From Adenophora triphylla var. japonica (lineage: Eukaryota > Streptophyta > Magnoliopsida > Asterales > Campanulaceae): DNA of 64,000 bases. The first letter of the stretch is position 1; each line of letters opens with the position of its first letter. Shown piece by piece: positions 11,112-23,280 of this stretch. The stretch is taken from the NCBI GenBank assembly GCA_022495995.1, contig JAFEMH010001451.1, positions 276,501 through 340,500 on the forward strand. The letters are read 5' to 3'. The notes beneath the pieces are model-generated. The model saw only the letters and a list, made by a program, of their open reading frames with translations, made no database searches and was not told the origin of the DNA. Position numbers and translations under genes: made by a program.

Positions 11112-12791
11112 TGCTGGGTTTTGGGGTTACAAACGCAGCTAAAGAACTTTATAAAACAACAAAACCCTAGCCTTGAATCCGTCTAACATGAATAGATAAA
11201 ATTATGAAATAGATTTTACATACCTTATTAGCGATTTGATGTTCAAAGAATGGATCTTAAAACGAATCCTTGAACCGTTGACGAACCTTTAATTTTCTCC
11301 TTGGTCTTTATTGTGATGAATTTCAAGCCTTAGGTGATAACGGAATCACCCTCTAATGGTAATCCACATGCGAACGAACCAATATCTAATCTTGTAGGAT
11401 TGCTAGATGATCCTCCGATTATTGAAACACCTTTCAATAATCAATGACTGAATTTGGAATTGATTTGCGATGGTTTTGATCTTTGATTCTTAATCTTGAT
11501 CAATATTTTAGTGTTTCATAAACTCCAAAATAATAATATGTTTATGGCTGAGGAGAAGGTTTATATTTATACCAATTATAAATCCCTAACCATTAGGGAG
11601 AAACCTAGTCCAAACCAAAAACCAATCCAATAAGGAAAACGCGTACGGAACAGATTTGGCCACAGGCACGACTCGTGTTGGAGGGCATGAGTAGTCCTTT
11701 GGCAAAATCATTCGTTATACGAGTCGTTCCAATATTTGAACTCATGCTAATTGAATGCACGACTCGTGCCTAAGAGCATGAGTCATTCCCAAGCCTCAAT
11801 TTGCGCAAATTCATGAGTCATACCAAAAACGCAGTCGTACTGATTTTTAAGGCATGAGTCGTGATCCTAGGCAAGATTCGTGACCCAGGGCACGAGTCGT
11901 GCTCCTGGTCACGAGTCGTGACAATCTCCGAATTTCCAATTTTCAGCCAATTCAATTCGTTCTTTGCGTGTAACCCTTTAGGAATTATATTTATATTGGT
12001 AGTGAGTTGAAACATTGACCTCACAAGACATAAGTGGTTTCTAGCAAACCAATATATCCACCCAATTAATATAACATCAAAGCTTGATTCCTTGATAGAT
12101 CAAATCTCACAATCCCTTTGTCCACGATGTCAAATTGAACATGAGTCATGGTCCATGTCAACTCATAATGTTTAATGCTTTCTCGATTTTGAATATGTTG
12201 ATAATCCAAGTGCATTTGATCTCTATCAAATCTCTTGAGTGTGGCCACACATTTCATCAACATTATTCATCAAGGGGCCCAAGCAAGCATCTCTCTCAAC
12301 TAGAGGAACAAATCCCATCTTGACTTATCATTCTTCCCTACAAGAATCCAATCGTGCCAACATAGCCCTTATTGCTATCCTATTAAAGACAATGTTAGAC
12401 TACATCAAACTCAACGTTCATCATGTGGAAGACGATGATAATCTTAGGTACAAAGGATTCTAATGGCACGACTATCATGAGATTTAATCATGACATATAT
12501 GACTATAGACCCTATCATAAATCTCATAGGTAGGTCATGTCCAGTACCTTGTTCTCTAACAAGTACCCATAAGTGTAATTTGCATCACATGCATATAATC
12601 ATCTCTATGATTATCCATTACCAACTTATACTAGTTATTCACAATAACTAGGGACGTAGGTTATTATAATAAACATGTAAACATATAATAAACCAAATAA
12701 ACATGCTCCATAATAAATGAGAAAGATGACTACATAGCGGTATTATGTTATAAGTCAAACATAACTAAATGCCTAGGGCATTACTCCAACA
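11112..12791 (-). repeat. 3' LTR of Cop-1
   Basis: Minus strand from TGTTGGAGTAATGCC at 12791 to ..CCCAGCA at 11112. It is collinear with 17483-19160. A TATA region lies near 11563-11575. A cluster of GGCACGACTCGTG-type near-palindromes lies at 11665-11931, upstream of TATA on the minus strand. Confidence 0.93.
11665..11931. promoter_or_regulatory. Cluster of CACGACTCGTG near-palindromes (Cop-1 3' LTR)
   Basis: Six or more copies of GCACGACTCGTG or its complement, some decayed to CATGAGTC. The 5' LTR has the matching cluster at 18034-18290. The same motif occurs in the unrelated Chr-C LTR at 36031-36141. Confidence 0.6.
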
Positions 12792-13405
12792 ATCTCCCAC
12801 TTGCACAAGGCTCCATCTGTTATGTATAGTATACCCATGGACCTAACATGACAATCATGCTTTGCTTGTGCGAGGGGCTTTGTAAGCGGATCCCCAATGT
12901 TATCATCGGTTGATACTTTGCATATCTTAACGTCTCCCCTATCAATGAACTCTCGAATGATATGGAAATGTCTAAGTATGTATTTGGATTGCTGATGTGA
13001 CCTTGGTTCATTTTCTTGCGCAATGGCATCATTATTGTCACAATAAAGTTCCACCATATTAGTGATACTTGGAACAACTTCCAGATCACTAATGAACTTT
13101 TTGATCCAAACTGCCTCTTTAGCTGCATCGGATGCCGTTATATATTCGGCCTCAGTTTTAGAATCGGCTATAGTACTTTGCTTGGAACTCTTCCAACATA
13201 TCGCACCTCCGTTAAGCATAAACACAAATCCCGACTGCGATCGGAAATCATCTTTGTCGGTTTGGAAGCTTACATCTGTGTAACCTCTTACAACAAGATC
13301 ATCTTCCATTCCTCCAAAGACCAAGAACGCATCCTTAGTCCTTCTTAAGTACTTAAGGATCATCTTAACTGCCATCCAATGGTTCTCACCAGGATCAGAT
13401 TGGTA
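12773..13405 (-). pseudogene. Cop-1 RNase H
   Basis: Copia RNase H with GYTDVSFQTD, TEAEYITASDAAKEAVW, LYCDNNDAIA and a C-terminal DPLTKPL. It follows RT after an in-frame TGA at 13406-13408, where related elements have Arg. The frame runs a few codons into the 3' LTR, as is common. Confidence 0.88.
12792..12806 (-). other. Cop-1 polypurine tract
   Basis: On the minus strand GTGGGAGAT abuts the LTR start TGTTGG. Confidence 0.85.
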
Positions 13406-14455
13406 TCAACTTGTCATGCTTAGAGCATACGAGACGTCGGGTCTAGTACAAATCATGGCGTACATGATAGATCCAATAGCCAAAGCGTATGGAACCTCAT
13501 TCATCCTCTTTCGCTCACCAGTTATCTTATGACACTGAGTCTTGCTAAGAGTAACACCATGACCTATTGGCAAGTTACCTCTCTTAGAATTTTCCATCTT
13601 GAATCTTCTAAGAACCTTGTCAATGTAAGTACTTTGACTCAAACCAATTATCCTTTTAGATCTATCTCTATAGATCTTGATACCAAGGATGTAAGCGACT
13701 TTACCCATATCTTTCATTGAGAAACATTTCCCTAACCAAGACTTGACAGTCTGAAGTGCATGAATGTCGTTTCCAATAAGTAAGATATCATCGACATACA
13801 ATATTAGAAATAGTATTACGCTCCCAGTGAATTTCATGTATTCACAAGGTTCATCTTCGTTCTTGTCAAAATCAAACTCTTTGATCTTTTCGTCAAAGCG
13901 AAGATTCCAACTCCTAGAAGCTTGCTTTATACCATATATGGATCTCTGCAACTTGCATACTTTGTTAGAATTTCTTGGATCAAAAAACCCTTCAGGCTAT
14001 GTCATATACAAATCCTCAACCAGCTTCCCATTAAGGAACGCTATTTTGACATCCATTTGCCATATCTCATAGTCATAATGTGCGGCTATGGCAATCAAAA
14101 TTCTAACATACTTAAGCATTACAACTGGCGAAAAGGTTTCGTCATAGTCAATACCATGAACTTGCCTAAATCCCTTTGCTACAAGCCAAGCCTTGTAAGT
14201 ATGCACCTTCCCATCCATGTCAGTCTTCTTCTTGAAGACCCATTTGCACCCTATGGTTTTTACACCTTCAGGTGGCTCAATCAAGTTCCAAACTTGATTG
14301 TCCGACATGGATTGTAATTCGAATTTCATGGCTTCTAGCCGTTTATCCGAATCAGGAGCGGACATCGCCTCTTGATAGGAAGTAGGTTCATCATTCTCAA
14401 TGGCTTCCACTTCATTACTTTCCGAAACTTGAAATCCATATCTCTCGGGTTCGGA
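13406..14455 (-). pseudogene. Cop-1 reverse transcriptase
   Basis: Copia RT with CKWVFKKKTDMDG, DYDETFSPVV, IWQMDVKIAFLNG, SIYGIKQASRSWN and catalytic LYVDDILLIGN. Stops are at 13997-13999 (TAG where Gln is usual, between YMT and PEGF), 14456-14458 and 13406-13408. Motif order and spacing are otherwise normal. Confidence 0.9.
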
Positions 14456-15240
14456 TCATAACCTATCCGATCTACGATGGACTTGTGGATCTTGAACCGG
14501 TTCCACAACTCCTTGTGAATTTGGTTCTGTATCTACTATTGGTTCCATGTTATTTTTGGGTTCTTGAACTTCTTCAAGATCAATTTTACTCCCGCTAGAT
14601 GCTTTACTGAGAAATTGTTTCTCAAGAAAAGTACCATATTGAGCAACAAACACTTTGTACTCATTGCGGTTGTAAAAGTAATATCATTTGGTTTCCTTAG
14701 GATAACCAACGAAAATAACCTTGTCAGATTTAGGTGCTAACTTATCGGAGACAAGTCTCTTCACATAAGCTTCGCAACCCCAAATCTTCATGAAAGACAA
14801 ACTATGTTTTCTTCCATGCCACATCTCATGTGGGGTCTTAGGAGCCGATTTAGTAGGGACTTTCTTCAGTGTGAACGTGGCAGTCTCTAATGCATATCCC
14901 CAAAAGGAAATGGGAAGGTCAACTTGACTCATCATCGAACGAACCATGTCTAATATGGTTCTATTCCTCCTCTCGGACACACCATTCCATTGTGGTGTTC
15001 CGGGTGGAGTCAACTCTGAAACAATTTCACAGTTTTTGAGATAATTGTCAAACTCTTGGCTCAAATATTTGCCACCACGATCGAATCGAAGTGCTTTAAT
15101 AGTTTTGCCAAGTTGATTTTGTACTTCATTTTGAAATGTTCTAAACATCTCAAATGATTCGCTTTTGGACTTCATCAGATAGACATAGCCGTATCTAGAT
15201 AAGTCATCAGTGAATGTGAGTCTAAAAGTCCGTCCTTATG
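14456..15240 (-). pseudogene. Cop-1 integrase with internal deletion
   Basis: The core retains LRFDRGGKYLS (second Asp) and NGVSERRNRTILDMVR (Glu). The region joining the pre-integrase zinc part to FTDDLSRYGYVYL has lost about 65 codons, by recall of related elements. The missing part holds the CX2C half of the zinc finger and the first catalytic Asp. The junction is also out of frame (about 15175-15235). Stops are at 14684 and 14456. Confidence 0.85.
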
Positions 15241-15834
15241 GAGTTTAAATATGTGTTTCTCATTTATATGACCAAGTCGGCAATGCCACATGAAGATGTT
15301 GTTCACGTCATTCAGTTTAGACTTCTTGTTAACATGATAAATATCTTCAATATTAATTTGTTTCTTAACATTAAGAACATAAAGGCCATTAAATGAATTT
15401 GCAATACAATAGAGCATATCATTTAAATAAATAAAAAATTTCTTATTCTCAATAAGAAACCTAAATCCTTCATTATCCAAACAAGAAATTGAAATAATAT
15501 TTCTACTCAAATCCAGAACGTAATAACAATTGTTCAAAACAAGTACTAGTCCGCTAGGTAAAGTTACATCATATGTCCCTACGACTAATGCATCTACTCT
15601 TGCTCCATTTCCCACACGTAGGTCAACTTCACCTTCTTTGAGTAGCTTTCTATTCCTTAGTCCCTGCACTAAACAAATGTGAGATCCACATCCGGTAGCT
15701 AATACCCATGAACTAGAAATAGAAAGGAAAATATCTATCACATAGATACCTGAATTAGTAGCAATCGTATTGCCTTTCTTTGCCTTTAGGCCTTCCTTAT
15801 AAGCCTTGCAATTACGCTTCCAATGACCAACTTC
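15175..15834 (-). pseudogene. Cop-1 zinc knuckle, protease and pre-integrase
   Basis: After the TAA at 15835-15837 the frame completes the knuckle (CYHC..GHWKRNC). The protease reads WVLATGCGSH, where the family has WVLDTGCGSH. The catalytic Asp is therefore Ala and the protease cannot work. The pre-integrase signature MWHCRLGHINEKH follows. Confidence 0.87.
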
Positions 15835-16611
15835 TTAGCAATGGTAGCAAATCGCATCCTTTTGAGATACTTTGGGTGCTGTCTCTCCGGTATTGGAAAC
15901 ATTTGCCTTAGGTTTAGCAACAATTGATTTACCTTTACCTTCCTTTTTGAACCCTTTACCTTTGTTAACCATTAACACATTTTCCATTCCAGGCTTCTTG
16001 ATATTCTTCTCTGCAGTCTTAAGCATCGCATGCAATTCTGAGAGATTCTTATCCATGCCACTCATGTGATAGTGCATAATAAAATGACCATAACTTTCAG
16101 GCAATGAATTTAATATCATATCCGTGGCGAGTTCCTAACTCATCGGATTTCCAAGCCTTTCTAGACGCTCAATATGTCCTTTTATCTTAAGAACATAAGC
16201 ACCAACTGACTGCCCCTCTTGCATCTTGCATGCATTCAGGGCTTTCACCACATCATACCTCTCTTGTCTAGCTTGCACTTGGAACATTTCCTTTAAGCGC
16301 TCAGCTAGATCAATAGCAGCTTCCATGTGTTCAAGGTCCTTCTGAAGAGCCTTACACATGGTGGAAAGCACAAGGCATGCAACATCAGTAGAATCATCAA
16401 CGTGTTTCGTATGTGCATCCTTATCTGCCCTTGAAGCATTAGCAGCAGGTTGAGGTGGAATGGGTTCATCAAGAACGTACATTTTCTTCTCTTGCCTTAG
16501 AACAATTCTTAGGCTTCTGATCCAATCAGAATAGTTTGTATCATTCTCTTCGAGCTTGTCCTTCTCAAGGACTGATCGCAGTGACAGGGGTTGATTATTG
16601 TGAGTTTCCAT
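15835..16611 (-). pseudogene. Cop-1 gag
   Basis: It begins METHNNQPLSLRSVLEKDKL at 16611, a typical copia capsid start. It has NYSDWIRSLRIVLRQ, then a TAG at 16135-16137, after which MILNSLPESYGHFIMHYHMS continues in frame. A lysine-rich linker and the zinc knuckle follow. Confidence 0.88.
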
Positions 16612-17468
16612 TACTACAATAAGATATACAAACGATTAAACATATAGGCATCAATGCATTTACCATCTAAGAGCAAATAATGTATTTCAAAAATACTCCC
16701 ATTCAATTATACACCTTCAAATACAAGCATGTATCATATAATAAAAAGGGCTAAGATCCATATTTCACTTGATTTTTGTTTAACTGAGTCAATGCCCGAA
16801 ATCAAGCTATTTAGGTAGATAACATCAATCATATCATATATGACTCTTAGATCTTTTATGAGATTTCTATACATCATATGTCAATACATGTTTTAATCTC
16901 ATCTATGACTTGGGTCAAATCTCATTTGAAAGCACCAATTAAGTAAAACCTCTTTCAAACATATGAGACACGGAACGATGCACCTAACTGAGTCAAAACT
17001 ACATCAACCGTTATCTCATCTTGATCACAAATTAAGATATAATGATGCACCCAACTGAGTCGAAACTACATCAAAATATCCTAAAATTTCACAAGTGTTC
17101 TAATCAAGGGGTGACATAAAACTTAAACATTTAGAAGGTTTTACACATAACAATAAACATCGCATGGTTGTATCATAAAACTTATGTGTAGATAATTATG
17201 ATCATAGGACTTCACAAAATATTCCAACCAAACAATTTGATTCAATTTTGAGAAATTACTAATATAAATAATCATATTAAACAGATCAATAACCCATGTA
17301 AAAGATTAATCATATTACTCAATTATTAATCATAATCATGGTATATCATATACAATTGTTTTCTCAAAACAACACACATAAAATCATAGATCTATTTCAA
17401 ATAGCATGTAAATCATTTAATCAAATTAAATCTAGCATGCCAATTTCAACATAATCATGATAAAACGC
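16612..17468 (-). other. Cop-1 leader, AT-rich, no gene seen
   Basis: Between primer site and gag start. It contains two related blocks (16975-17010 and 17040-17070) sharing GATGCACC..AACTGAGTC..AAACTACATCA. Probable untranslated leader. Confidence 0.7.
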
Positions 17469-17481
17469 GGCTCTGATACCA
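17469..17481 (-). other. Cop-1 primer-binding site
   Basis: TGGTATCAGAGCC on the minus strand, complementary to initiator tRNA(Met), one base from the 5' LTR end. Confidence 0.95.
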
Positions 17482-17482
17482 C

Positions 17483-19160
17483 TGTTGGGTTTAAGGGTTA
17501 CAAACGCAGCGAAAGAACTTTATAAAACAACAAAATCCTAGCCTTGAATCCGTCTAACATGAATAGATAAAATTATGAAATAGATTTTACATACCTTATT
17601 AGCGATTTGATGTTCAAAGAATGGATCTTAAAATGAATCCTTGAACCGTTGACAAAACTTTGATTTTCTCCTTGGTCTTCCTTGTGATGAATTTCAAGCC
17701 TTAGGTGATAACAGAATCACCCTCTAATGGTAATCCACATCCGAACGAACCAAGATCTAATCTTGTAGGATTTCTAGATGATCCTCCGATTATTGGAACA
17801 CCTTTCAATAATCAATGGCTGAATTTGGAATTGATTTGGGATGGTTTTGATCTTTGATTCTTAATCTTGATCAATATTTTAGTGTTTCATAAAATCTAAA
17901 ATAATAAAATGTTTATGCCTGAGGAGAAGGTTTATATTTATACCAATTATAAATCTCTAACCCTTAGGGAGAAACCTAGTCCAAACCAAAAACCAATCCA
18001 ATAAGGAAAATGCGTACGGAACAGATTTGGCCGCAGGCACGACTCGTGCCGGAGGGCACGAGTCATCCTTTTGCAAAATTAGTCGTTATACGAGTCATTC
18101 CAATATTTCCATTCATGCTGATTGAAGGCACGACTCGTGGCTGAGAGCACGAGTCGTTCCCAAGCCTCAATTTGCACAAATTCACGAGTCATGCCAAAAA
18201 TGCAGTCGTACCGATTTTGAAGGCACGAGTCATGATCCTTGGCACGAGTTGTGACCCAGGGCACGAGTCGTTCTCCTGGTCACGAGTCGTGACAATCTCT
18301 AAATTTCCAATTTTTAGCCAATTCAATTCGTTCTTTGTGTGTGACCTTTTAGGAATTATATTTATATCGGTAGTGAGTTGAAACATCGACCTCACAAGAC
18401 ATAAGTGGTTTCTAGCAAACCATTATATCCACCTAATTAATATAACATCAAAGCTTGATTCCTTGATAGATCAAATGTCACAATCCCTTTGTCCACGATG
18501 TCAAATTGAACATGAGTCATGGTCCATGTCAACTCATAATGTTCAATGCTTTCTCGATTCTGAATGTGTTGATAATCCAAGTGTATTTGATCTCTATCAA
18601 ATCTCTTGAGTGTGACCACACATTTCATCAACACTATTTATCGAGGGGCCCAAGAAAACATCTCTCTCAACTAGAGGGACAAATCCCATCTTGACTTATT
18701 ATTCTTCCCTGCAAGAATCCAATCGTGACAACATAGCGCTTATTGCTATCATATTGAAGATAGTGTTAGACTACATCAAATACAATGTTCATCATGTTGA
18801 AGACAATGATAATCTCAGGTACAAAGGATTCCAATGACACGACTATCATGAGATTTAATCATGACATATATGACTATAGAACAGGTCATAAATCTCATAG
18901 GTAGGTCATGTCCAGTACCTTATTCTCTAACAAGTACCCATAAGTGTAATGTGCATCACATGTATATAATCATCTCTATGATTATCCATTACCAATATAC
19001 TAGTTATTCACAATAACTAGGGACACAGGTTATTATAATAAACATGTAAACATATAATAAACCAAATAAACATGCTCCATAATAAACGGTAAAGATGATT
19101 ACATAGCGGTATTAAGTTATAAGTCAAACATAACTAAATGCCTAGGGCATTACACCAACA
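17483..19160 (-). repeat. 5' LTR of Cop-1
   Basis: Minus strand from TGTTGGTGTAATG at 19160 to ..AAACCCAACA at 17483. Length 1,678 bp against 1,680 bp for its partner. The promoter-proximal near-palindrome cluster is at 18034-18290. The GAATA duplication follows at 19161-19165. Confidence 0.93.
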
Positions 19161-19165
19161 GAATA
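19161..19165. other. Target-site duplication of Cop-1, right copy
   Basis: GAATA, identical to 11107-11111. Confidence 0.9.
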
Positions 19166-19660
19166 GGCATTTAAGAAGCTGAGAGTGGAAGGTCTAGCAA
19201 TGGAATCTACTAACTTGTCTATTCGGGGGAGAGGATAAGTGTCCTTTGGGCAGGCTTTGTTGAGGTCTGTAAAGTCTACGCTCATTCGCCTCTTCCCATT
19301 TTGTTTTATAACCATGACCACGTTGGCCAACCAAATAGGGTATGTTGCTTCCCAGATGATTTCGGCGCTTAGTAATTTTTGCACCTCTTATTTGATAGCA
19401 ACCTCCTTGCCGTTGGCAAAAATTCTTCTAGTCTTCTTAATAGTTTTAGTGGACAGATCAACCTCCAATTTGTGGAGGGATACATCCTCCTTAATTCCTC
19501 TCATATCCTCGACTTTCCAAGCAAATACATCTATATTATTTTTCAAGAGGGTGACGATTTCCTCCCTCTCTTCCGGGGAGAGTTGGCCTCCGATTTTTAT
19601 TTTTTGCTCGGGATAGTCCGGATTGAGGATTATTTCTTCCAGTTCATCTACGGGTTCCAT
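19166..19660 (-). pseudogene. Tat-A reverse transcriptase, first half
   Basis: Spacer and fingers region: EEREEIVTLLKNNIDVFAWK, then a TAA at 19388-19390, then WLANVVMVIKQNGKRRMSVD and FTDLNKACPKDTYPLPRID. It ends LSFLNAYS at the Cop-1 insertion; the palm with YVDD continues at 11111 downward. Confidence 0.87.
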
Positions 19661-19809
19661 TTATGGACCGTCTCGGAACTCTAGAGATTCAATTATTATC
19701 TCTTTAAGTCTTATACCTTCTTCACCATGCAAGTCTAGGTTTTCAGCTTCCATCAATTCGTCAACGTTCGGCGCTCTCCATGTCTCAAGTCATGGTTGGC
19801 CCTCGAGTT

Positions 19810-21015
19810 CTAGCCGCTGAAGAGATTTGGGGCTGAATCTGGGACGGACAGAACTGTGTCAGTATTATCACTAGTTTCTAGCACCATGTGCTCTGCTTCA
19901 AAAATGAGATTCACCCTAAAGCTGGTGTGGGTAGTTTTCCTAGACCTAGAGATTTTCACATTATCTTCCGGTGTGTCTACCTCCACTTTTCTAGATGTTT
20001 TTCTGCTCCTTACGACATGTTCCAAGAAGTCCTTTGGGGTCACCCTCACGCATTCGACCCCAGCACGAGTGGGAAATTTAACACGTTGGTGGGAGAGGGA
20101 GGCGACCAACCCTAGTTTTCCTTGACTTTGAATGCCTAGGATGCCGTGATAATCGCTCGCCAAATCCATGACCACGAATGTGACAGTGGCCTGGGCACAG
20201 AAGGGATGATCACCCACTTCCAGTAGTAGATCAATAGTGCCCATAGCACTGACCTTGTGGTTGGCGAAGCCTTCTAGCCTTCCAGAGTAATGCTCCAATA
20301 TACTGTCTTTCAGGCCTATCTTCTGAAAAGTGGAATAGTAAAGAATATCAAGAGAGGCCCCCGAGTCGATGAGCAGTCTCTCGGACTCACAATTATCGAT
20401 TCTCCCTTTTATCACCAAGGGATGTTCGCGGGCTGCACGACTTCCGGCAAGTTCATTCGGGGAGAAACTTATGACCTCCTCTTCCTTATGAACCCAAGCG
20501 GGTATTTGGTAGACCTTACTCAATTCGTGGATTTGGTCCTTCAGTTTTTTGGTGGAGACCAACTCTTCCCTGATGACATGGAGCCTGGCTCTAGGCGGCC
20601 TTTGCTCCTCTTCATATTCCTTATCTTCATCATCCTCATCCTCGTATTTCCTCTTTCGCTTTTTATCTTTTTTCATCACATAACGATCGAGTTTGCCTTG
20701 ATCTACCCATTTCTGGATCATTCTCTTGAGGGAGATGCAGTTTTCGGTATTGTGACCATGGTCCTTGTGGAAGGCACAATATTTTGAGGTGTCGCGGGTG
20801 TACCTTGATTTTTCGTTGAGTGGACAAGGATTGGGCACATTCACCAATTGCATGATTTTAGTGATTGGTTTGGTGAGGGGAGTGAAGATCTCGGATTTTT
20901 CAGTGCCTTGGGTTCTGTTCTTCCCTTTGTAGCCATTTCCATTGGAGGCATGGTTGGTGCCAGCTGCCTCTGCCTCGGGTTTATCAGATCTTTTCTTACT
21001 TTTCTCTTTAGACAT
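19810..21015 (-). pseudogene. Tat-A gag C-terminus and protease
   Basis: One open frame of 401 codons. A Tat-type zinc motif, CAFHKDHGHNTENC, lies near residue 80. A basic/acidic linker (KKDKKRKRKYEDEDDEDKEY) follows. The aspartic protease has LLIDSGASLDILYYSTFQ near residue 216 (DSG catalytic triplet intact). It processes the polyprotein in the particle. It is open in itself, but cut off from gag upstream and RT downstream by frame breaks. Confidence 0.85.
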
Positions 21016-22395
21016 TGCTATGGCATAGGCTAAATTATATAGGTCGGATTTTGATTTCAGCTCTCGGGCAGAAAGCTCATAACCAGCTATCCGGACCTTA
21101 ATCCAGAGTTGAAGTAAACAATTACCTCCCTATCGGTCAAACTTTCCTCCACTTGGTCACCCATTGCTCTGAATCTATTATAATAGCTCATAGTGGTTTC
21201 ATTCTTTCCTTGCTCGATGTTAGCAAGGTCAGTCAACCTCTTCTTCCTTTTCCAACAGTAGCAAAATGGTCCAGGAACTTCCTTCTCATGGTTCTCCAGC
21301 TGTCGATACTTCCCTTTTTCAGCTCACGGAACCAGGACAAAGCTGTTCCGGAGAAGGTACTAGCGAAATATTTGCAGAGGATGTCATCTGCCTTGGTGAG
21401 GAGGGCCATAGTGGACTCAAAGCTTTGAACATGGTCCCTTGCATCAGTGATTCCTGCATACTTATCAAAGCTGAGAATTTTAAGAGTGGGGTTAGGAGGG
21501 AGATCATTGATTTCCTGTGAGAATGGACGGGTGGCACTTGTGTCATCTTCTTCCGTTTCTTTCTTACCCATTTCCATCTCATCTAGCCTCTTTTTCAGCA
21601 TCAGTCTCTGGCATCAATACTAGAACTGAAGTGAGAGCTCCGGTGGGACCTTTCTCTTCTTCTGTCTCCATTCACCCGACTATGTTCCTCGGGCTCCTGG
21701 TGGTTATCTCCATGTCTGGATAGTGTTTTATCTCTCCTTTGCTCCTTCTCGGGGAGAGGAGGAATTCTGTGATGAGGAGAGCTCCTCGGCCGATGAGTGC
21801 TCCTGTGATGAGGAGGGCTCCGATACCGAGGAGGGTAGTAAGGACGAGGAGGGATGTTATGATGAGGTGGAGTTCTTTGTTTTCCCTGAGTGAGCCTTGC
21901 TCGCAAGTCAGTAGACTTCACCTCTTGCTCCCTTTGAGTGTTCAAATGACTCCTCAAGTCCACCACATTCCTCTCGTTTCCATTCTCATTCGACCTACAA
22001 CGAGGAGGGACGTCTCGGGGGTTTTGCTTTGATTTGACAGCAAGGTCAAAATGAGGGGGATTTTGGCCATGGGGAAGATTCCCTTGACTACCACGCCTGT
22101 CACCTTGACTTTCCCCTCCAAGGGAATTTCTAATCCTTGCAGGTCTTATAAATTCAGCCAGGGAATTTACTGGGTCCAACTGCAGTAGAACATTTTGAGT
22201 TTCATAAATACGCTGCAAGGTCTCTATCTGTTGGTGCAGGAGAGTTCTACGATCAATCTGTTGGATAGAGGTACCCGTTGCTCCCTTCTCGATATTCCTC
22301 GTTGTCTGGCTTCCAGGTCGTCTTCCTCGCTTAAAATGAGGAGGATTTTCCATAATTACCTCGGTGGTCGGCTGTCCCCTAGGACGCAGAGTCAT
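21016..22395 (-). pseudogene. Tat-A gag, N-terminal and capsid part
   Basis: Frame 21601-22395 is basic and Arg/His/Pro-rich. Frame 21233-21601 carries the capsid core (LKILSFDKYAGITDARDHVQ, LSWFRELKKGSIDSW). The frame shifts near 21233 before the next piece at 21015. The start at 22395 is the first Met after the leader. Confidence 0.75.
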
Positions 22396-22777
22396 TCCTA
22401 GGGGTGGTAGCCCGTCAATCAGTGGTGGTGGAGGAGGTAGCTCTCCATTGGTGAGAGGACGACCAATCCTGGGGTTAATGGGGGATGTCCTTCACTTGAA
22501 CACGCTCTTCATTCGTAACACTTGCGGTACGCCCGTCTTCCATTGGAATTCAGGATTGTGATTCAAAACAGAATATTTATGAGAACATGATTTTTGCAGC
22601 CAAGCAGAATTTTCAGGGGCCCAAATTTACAAGCAGACAGATTTTCAGGCGGTGCAGAATTGTTTCAGGCGTGAACATTATATTTTTCGGCCAAAACTGA
22701 ATTTTTTCCAGCCAAAACAAAAAGATTTCAAGCTATTCAATGGAAATTCGAATCGTTTCCCGGCAATGGAACCAAAC
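22396..22777 (-). other. Tat-A leader with primer-binding-site-like sequence
   Basis: On the minus strand the LTR end GGCATCATCA is followed by G and then TTTGGTTCCATTGCCGGGAA (about 22776-22757). This resembles a diverged plant gypsy primer site of the TGGCGCCGTTGCCGGGGA type. No gene seen. Confidence 0.6.
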
Positions 22778-22965
22778 TGATGATGCCAAAAATGTTCGGA
22801 TCAGCCCAAATTCGGCGGAAGGTTGTACTCCGACGATTGAATAGCCTGAAAAAAATGAACAAACATGTAAACTAAGCTGGGGCTCCACCGGCGAAGGCCC
22901 TCCGGCGTGAGAATAAGCTTATGTGCTTTTGAGAGAGAGAAATCAATTGACAAGAGTTTAGAGTT
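22778..22965 (-). repeat. Tat-A 5' LTR, inner part
   Basis: It ends in GGCATCATCA at 22778 next to the primer site. It is broken at 22965/22966 by Tat-G. The outer part resumes at 34402. No second copy of this LTR is in the window. Confidence 0.65.
22961..22965. other. Target-site duplication of Tat-G, left copy
   Basis: GAGTT, repeated at 34402-34406 after the right LTR. Confidence 0.88.
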
Positions 22966-23110
22966 TGTTAGTAATTGGTCCTAAAAAAGGGTATTTCAAA
23001 TATCTTGGCCCGGTTAATTAAAACAAAACCCTAAAAACCCTAAAAATCTATTCATTATTCTGTCCCCTCCGCCGTCGGCCGTACGCGTGGAAAGTACGCC
23101 AGGAGATAGT

Positions 23111-23242
23111 GCCGATCGGCCCTTATCCTTTAAATGGCCGATCGACCCTTATTTTCTATGCCGATCGAACCTTAGCTTTAGGGCCGATCGACCCTTTGTT
23201 TCTGTGCCGATCGAACCTTATATTTAAGGCCGATCGACCCTT
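23111..23242. promoter_or_regulatory. Palindrome array in the Tat-G LTR promoter
   Basis: Six copies of GCCGATCG-centred sites, alternating GGCCGATCGACCCTT and GCCGATCGAACCTTA, within 160 bp upstream of the TATA box. The right LTR repeats the array at about 33379-33510. The antisense PMD3 upstream region has three more. Confidence 0.65.
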
Positions 23243-23271
23243 CCTCTGGTCCAGCCCAATTACCGAAGCAC

Positions 23272-23280
23272 TATAAATAG
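23272..23280 (+). promoter_or_regulatory. TATA box of the Tat-G LTR
   Basis: TATAAATAG, the probable core promoter of the genomic RNA. It is duplicated in the right LTR at about 33540-33548. Confidence 0.75.

Larger units (their letters stand above)
11112..19160 (-). mobile_element. Cop-1: complete but inactive Ty1/copia element
   Basis: Two LTRs of about 1.68 kb, a 5-bp duplication (GAATA), an initiator-tRNA(Met) primer site at 17469-17481 and a PPT at 12792-12806 all agree on minus orientation. Internal order is gag, protease, integrase, RT, RNase H, as in copia. At least six in-frame stops and an integrase deletion show it is dead. Long LTRs and the gag start suggest the Angela/Tork group, not tested. 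The LTRs differ at many sites by eye, so it is older than Tat-G. Confidence 0.93.
9000..22965 (-). mobile_element. Tat-A: Retand-like Ty3/gypsy element, split
   Basis: Minus-strand order: 5' LTR (34571? to 34402, then 22965 to 22778), primer site, gag, protease, RT, RNase H, archaeal-type RNase H, integrase. It is interrupted by Tat-G in the LTR, Cop-1 in the RT (11112-19160) and Tat-B in the integrase (8999). The 3' end and 3' LTR are not in the window. Two RNase H domains in this order define the Tat lineage. Frames are broken at several points, so it is not autonomous. Confidence 0.85.
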
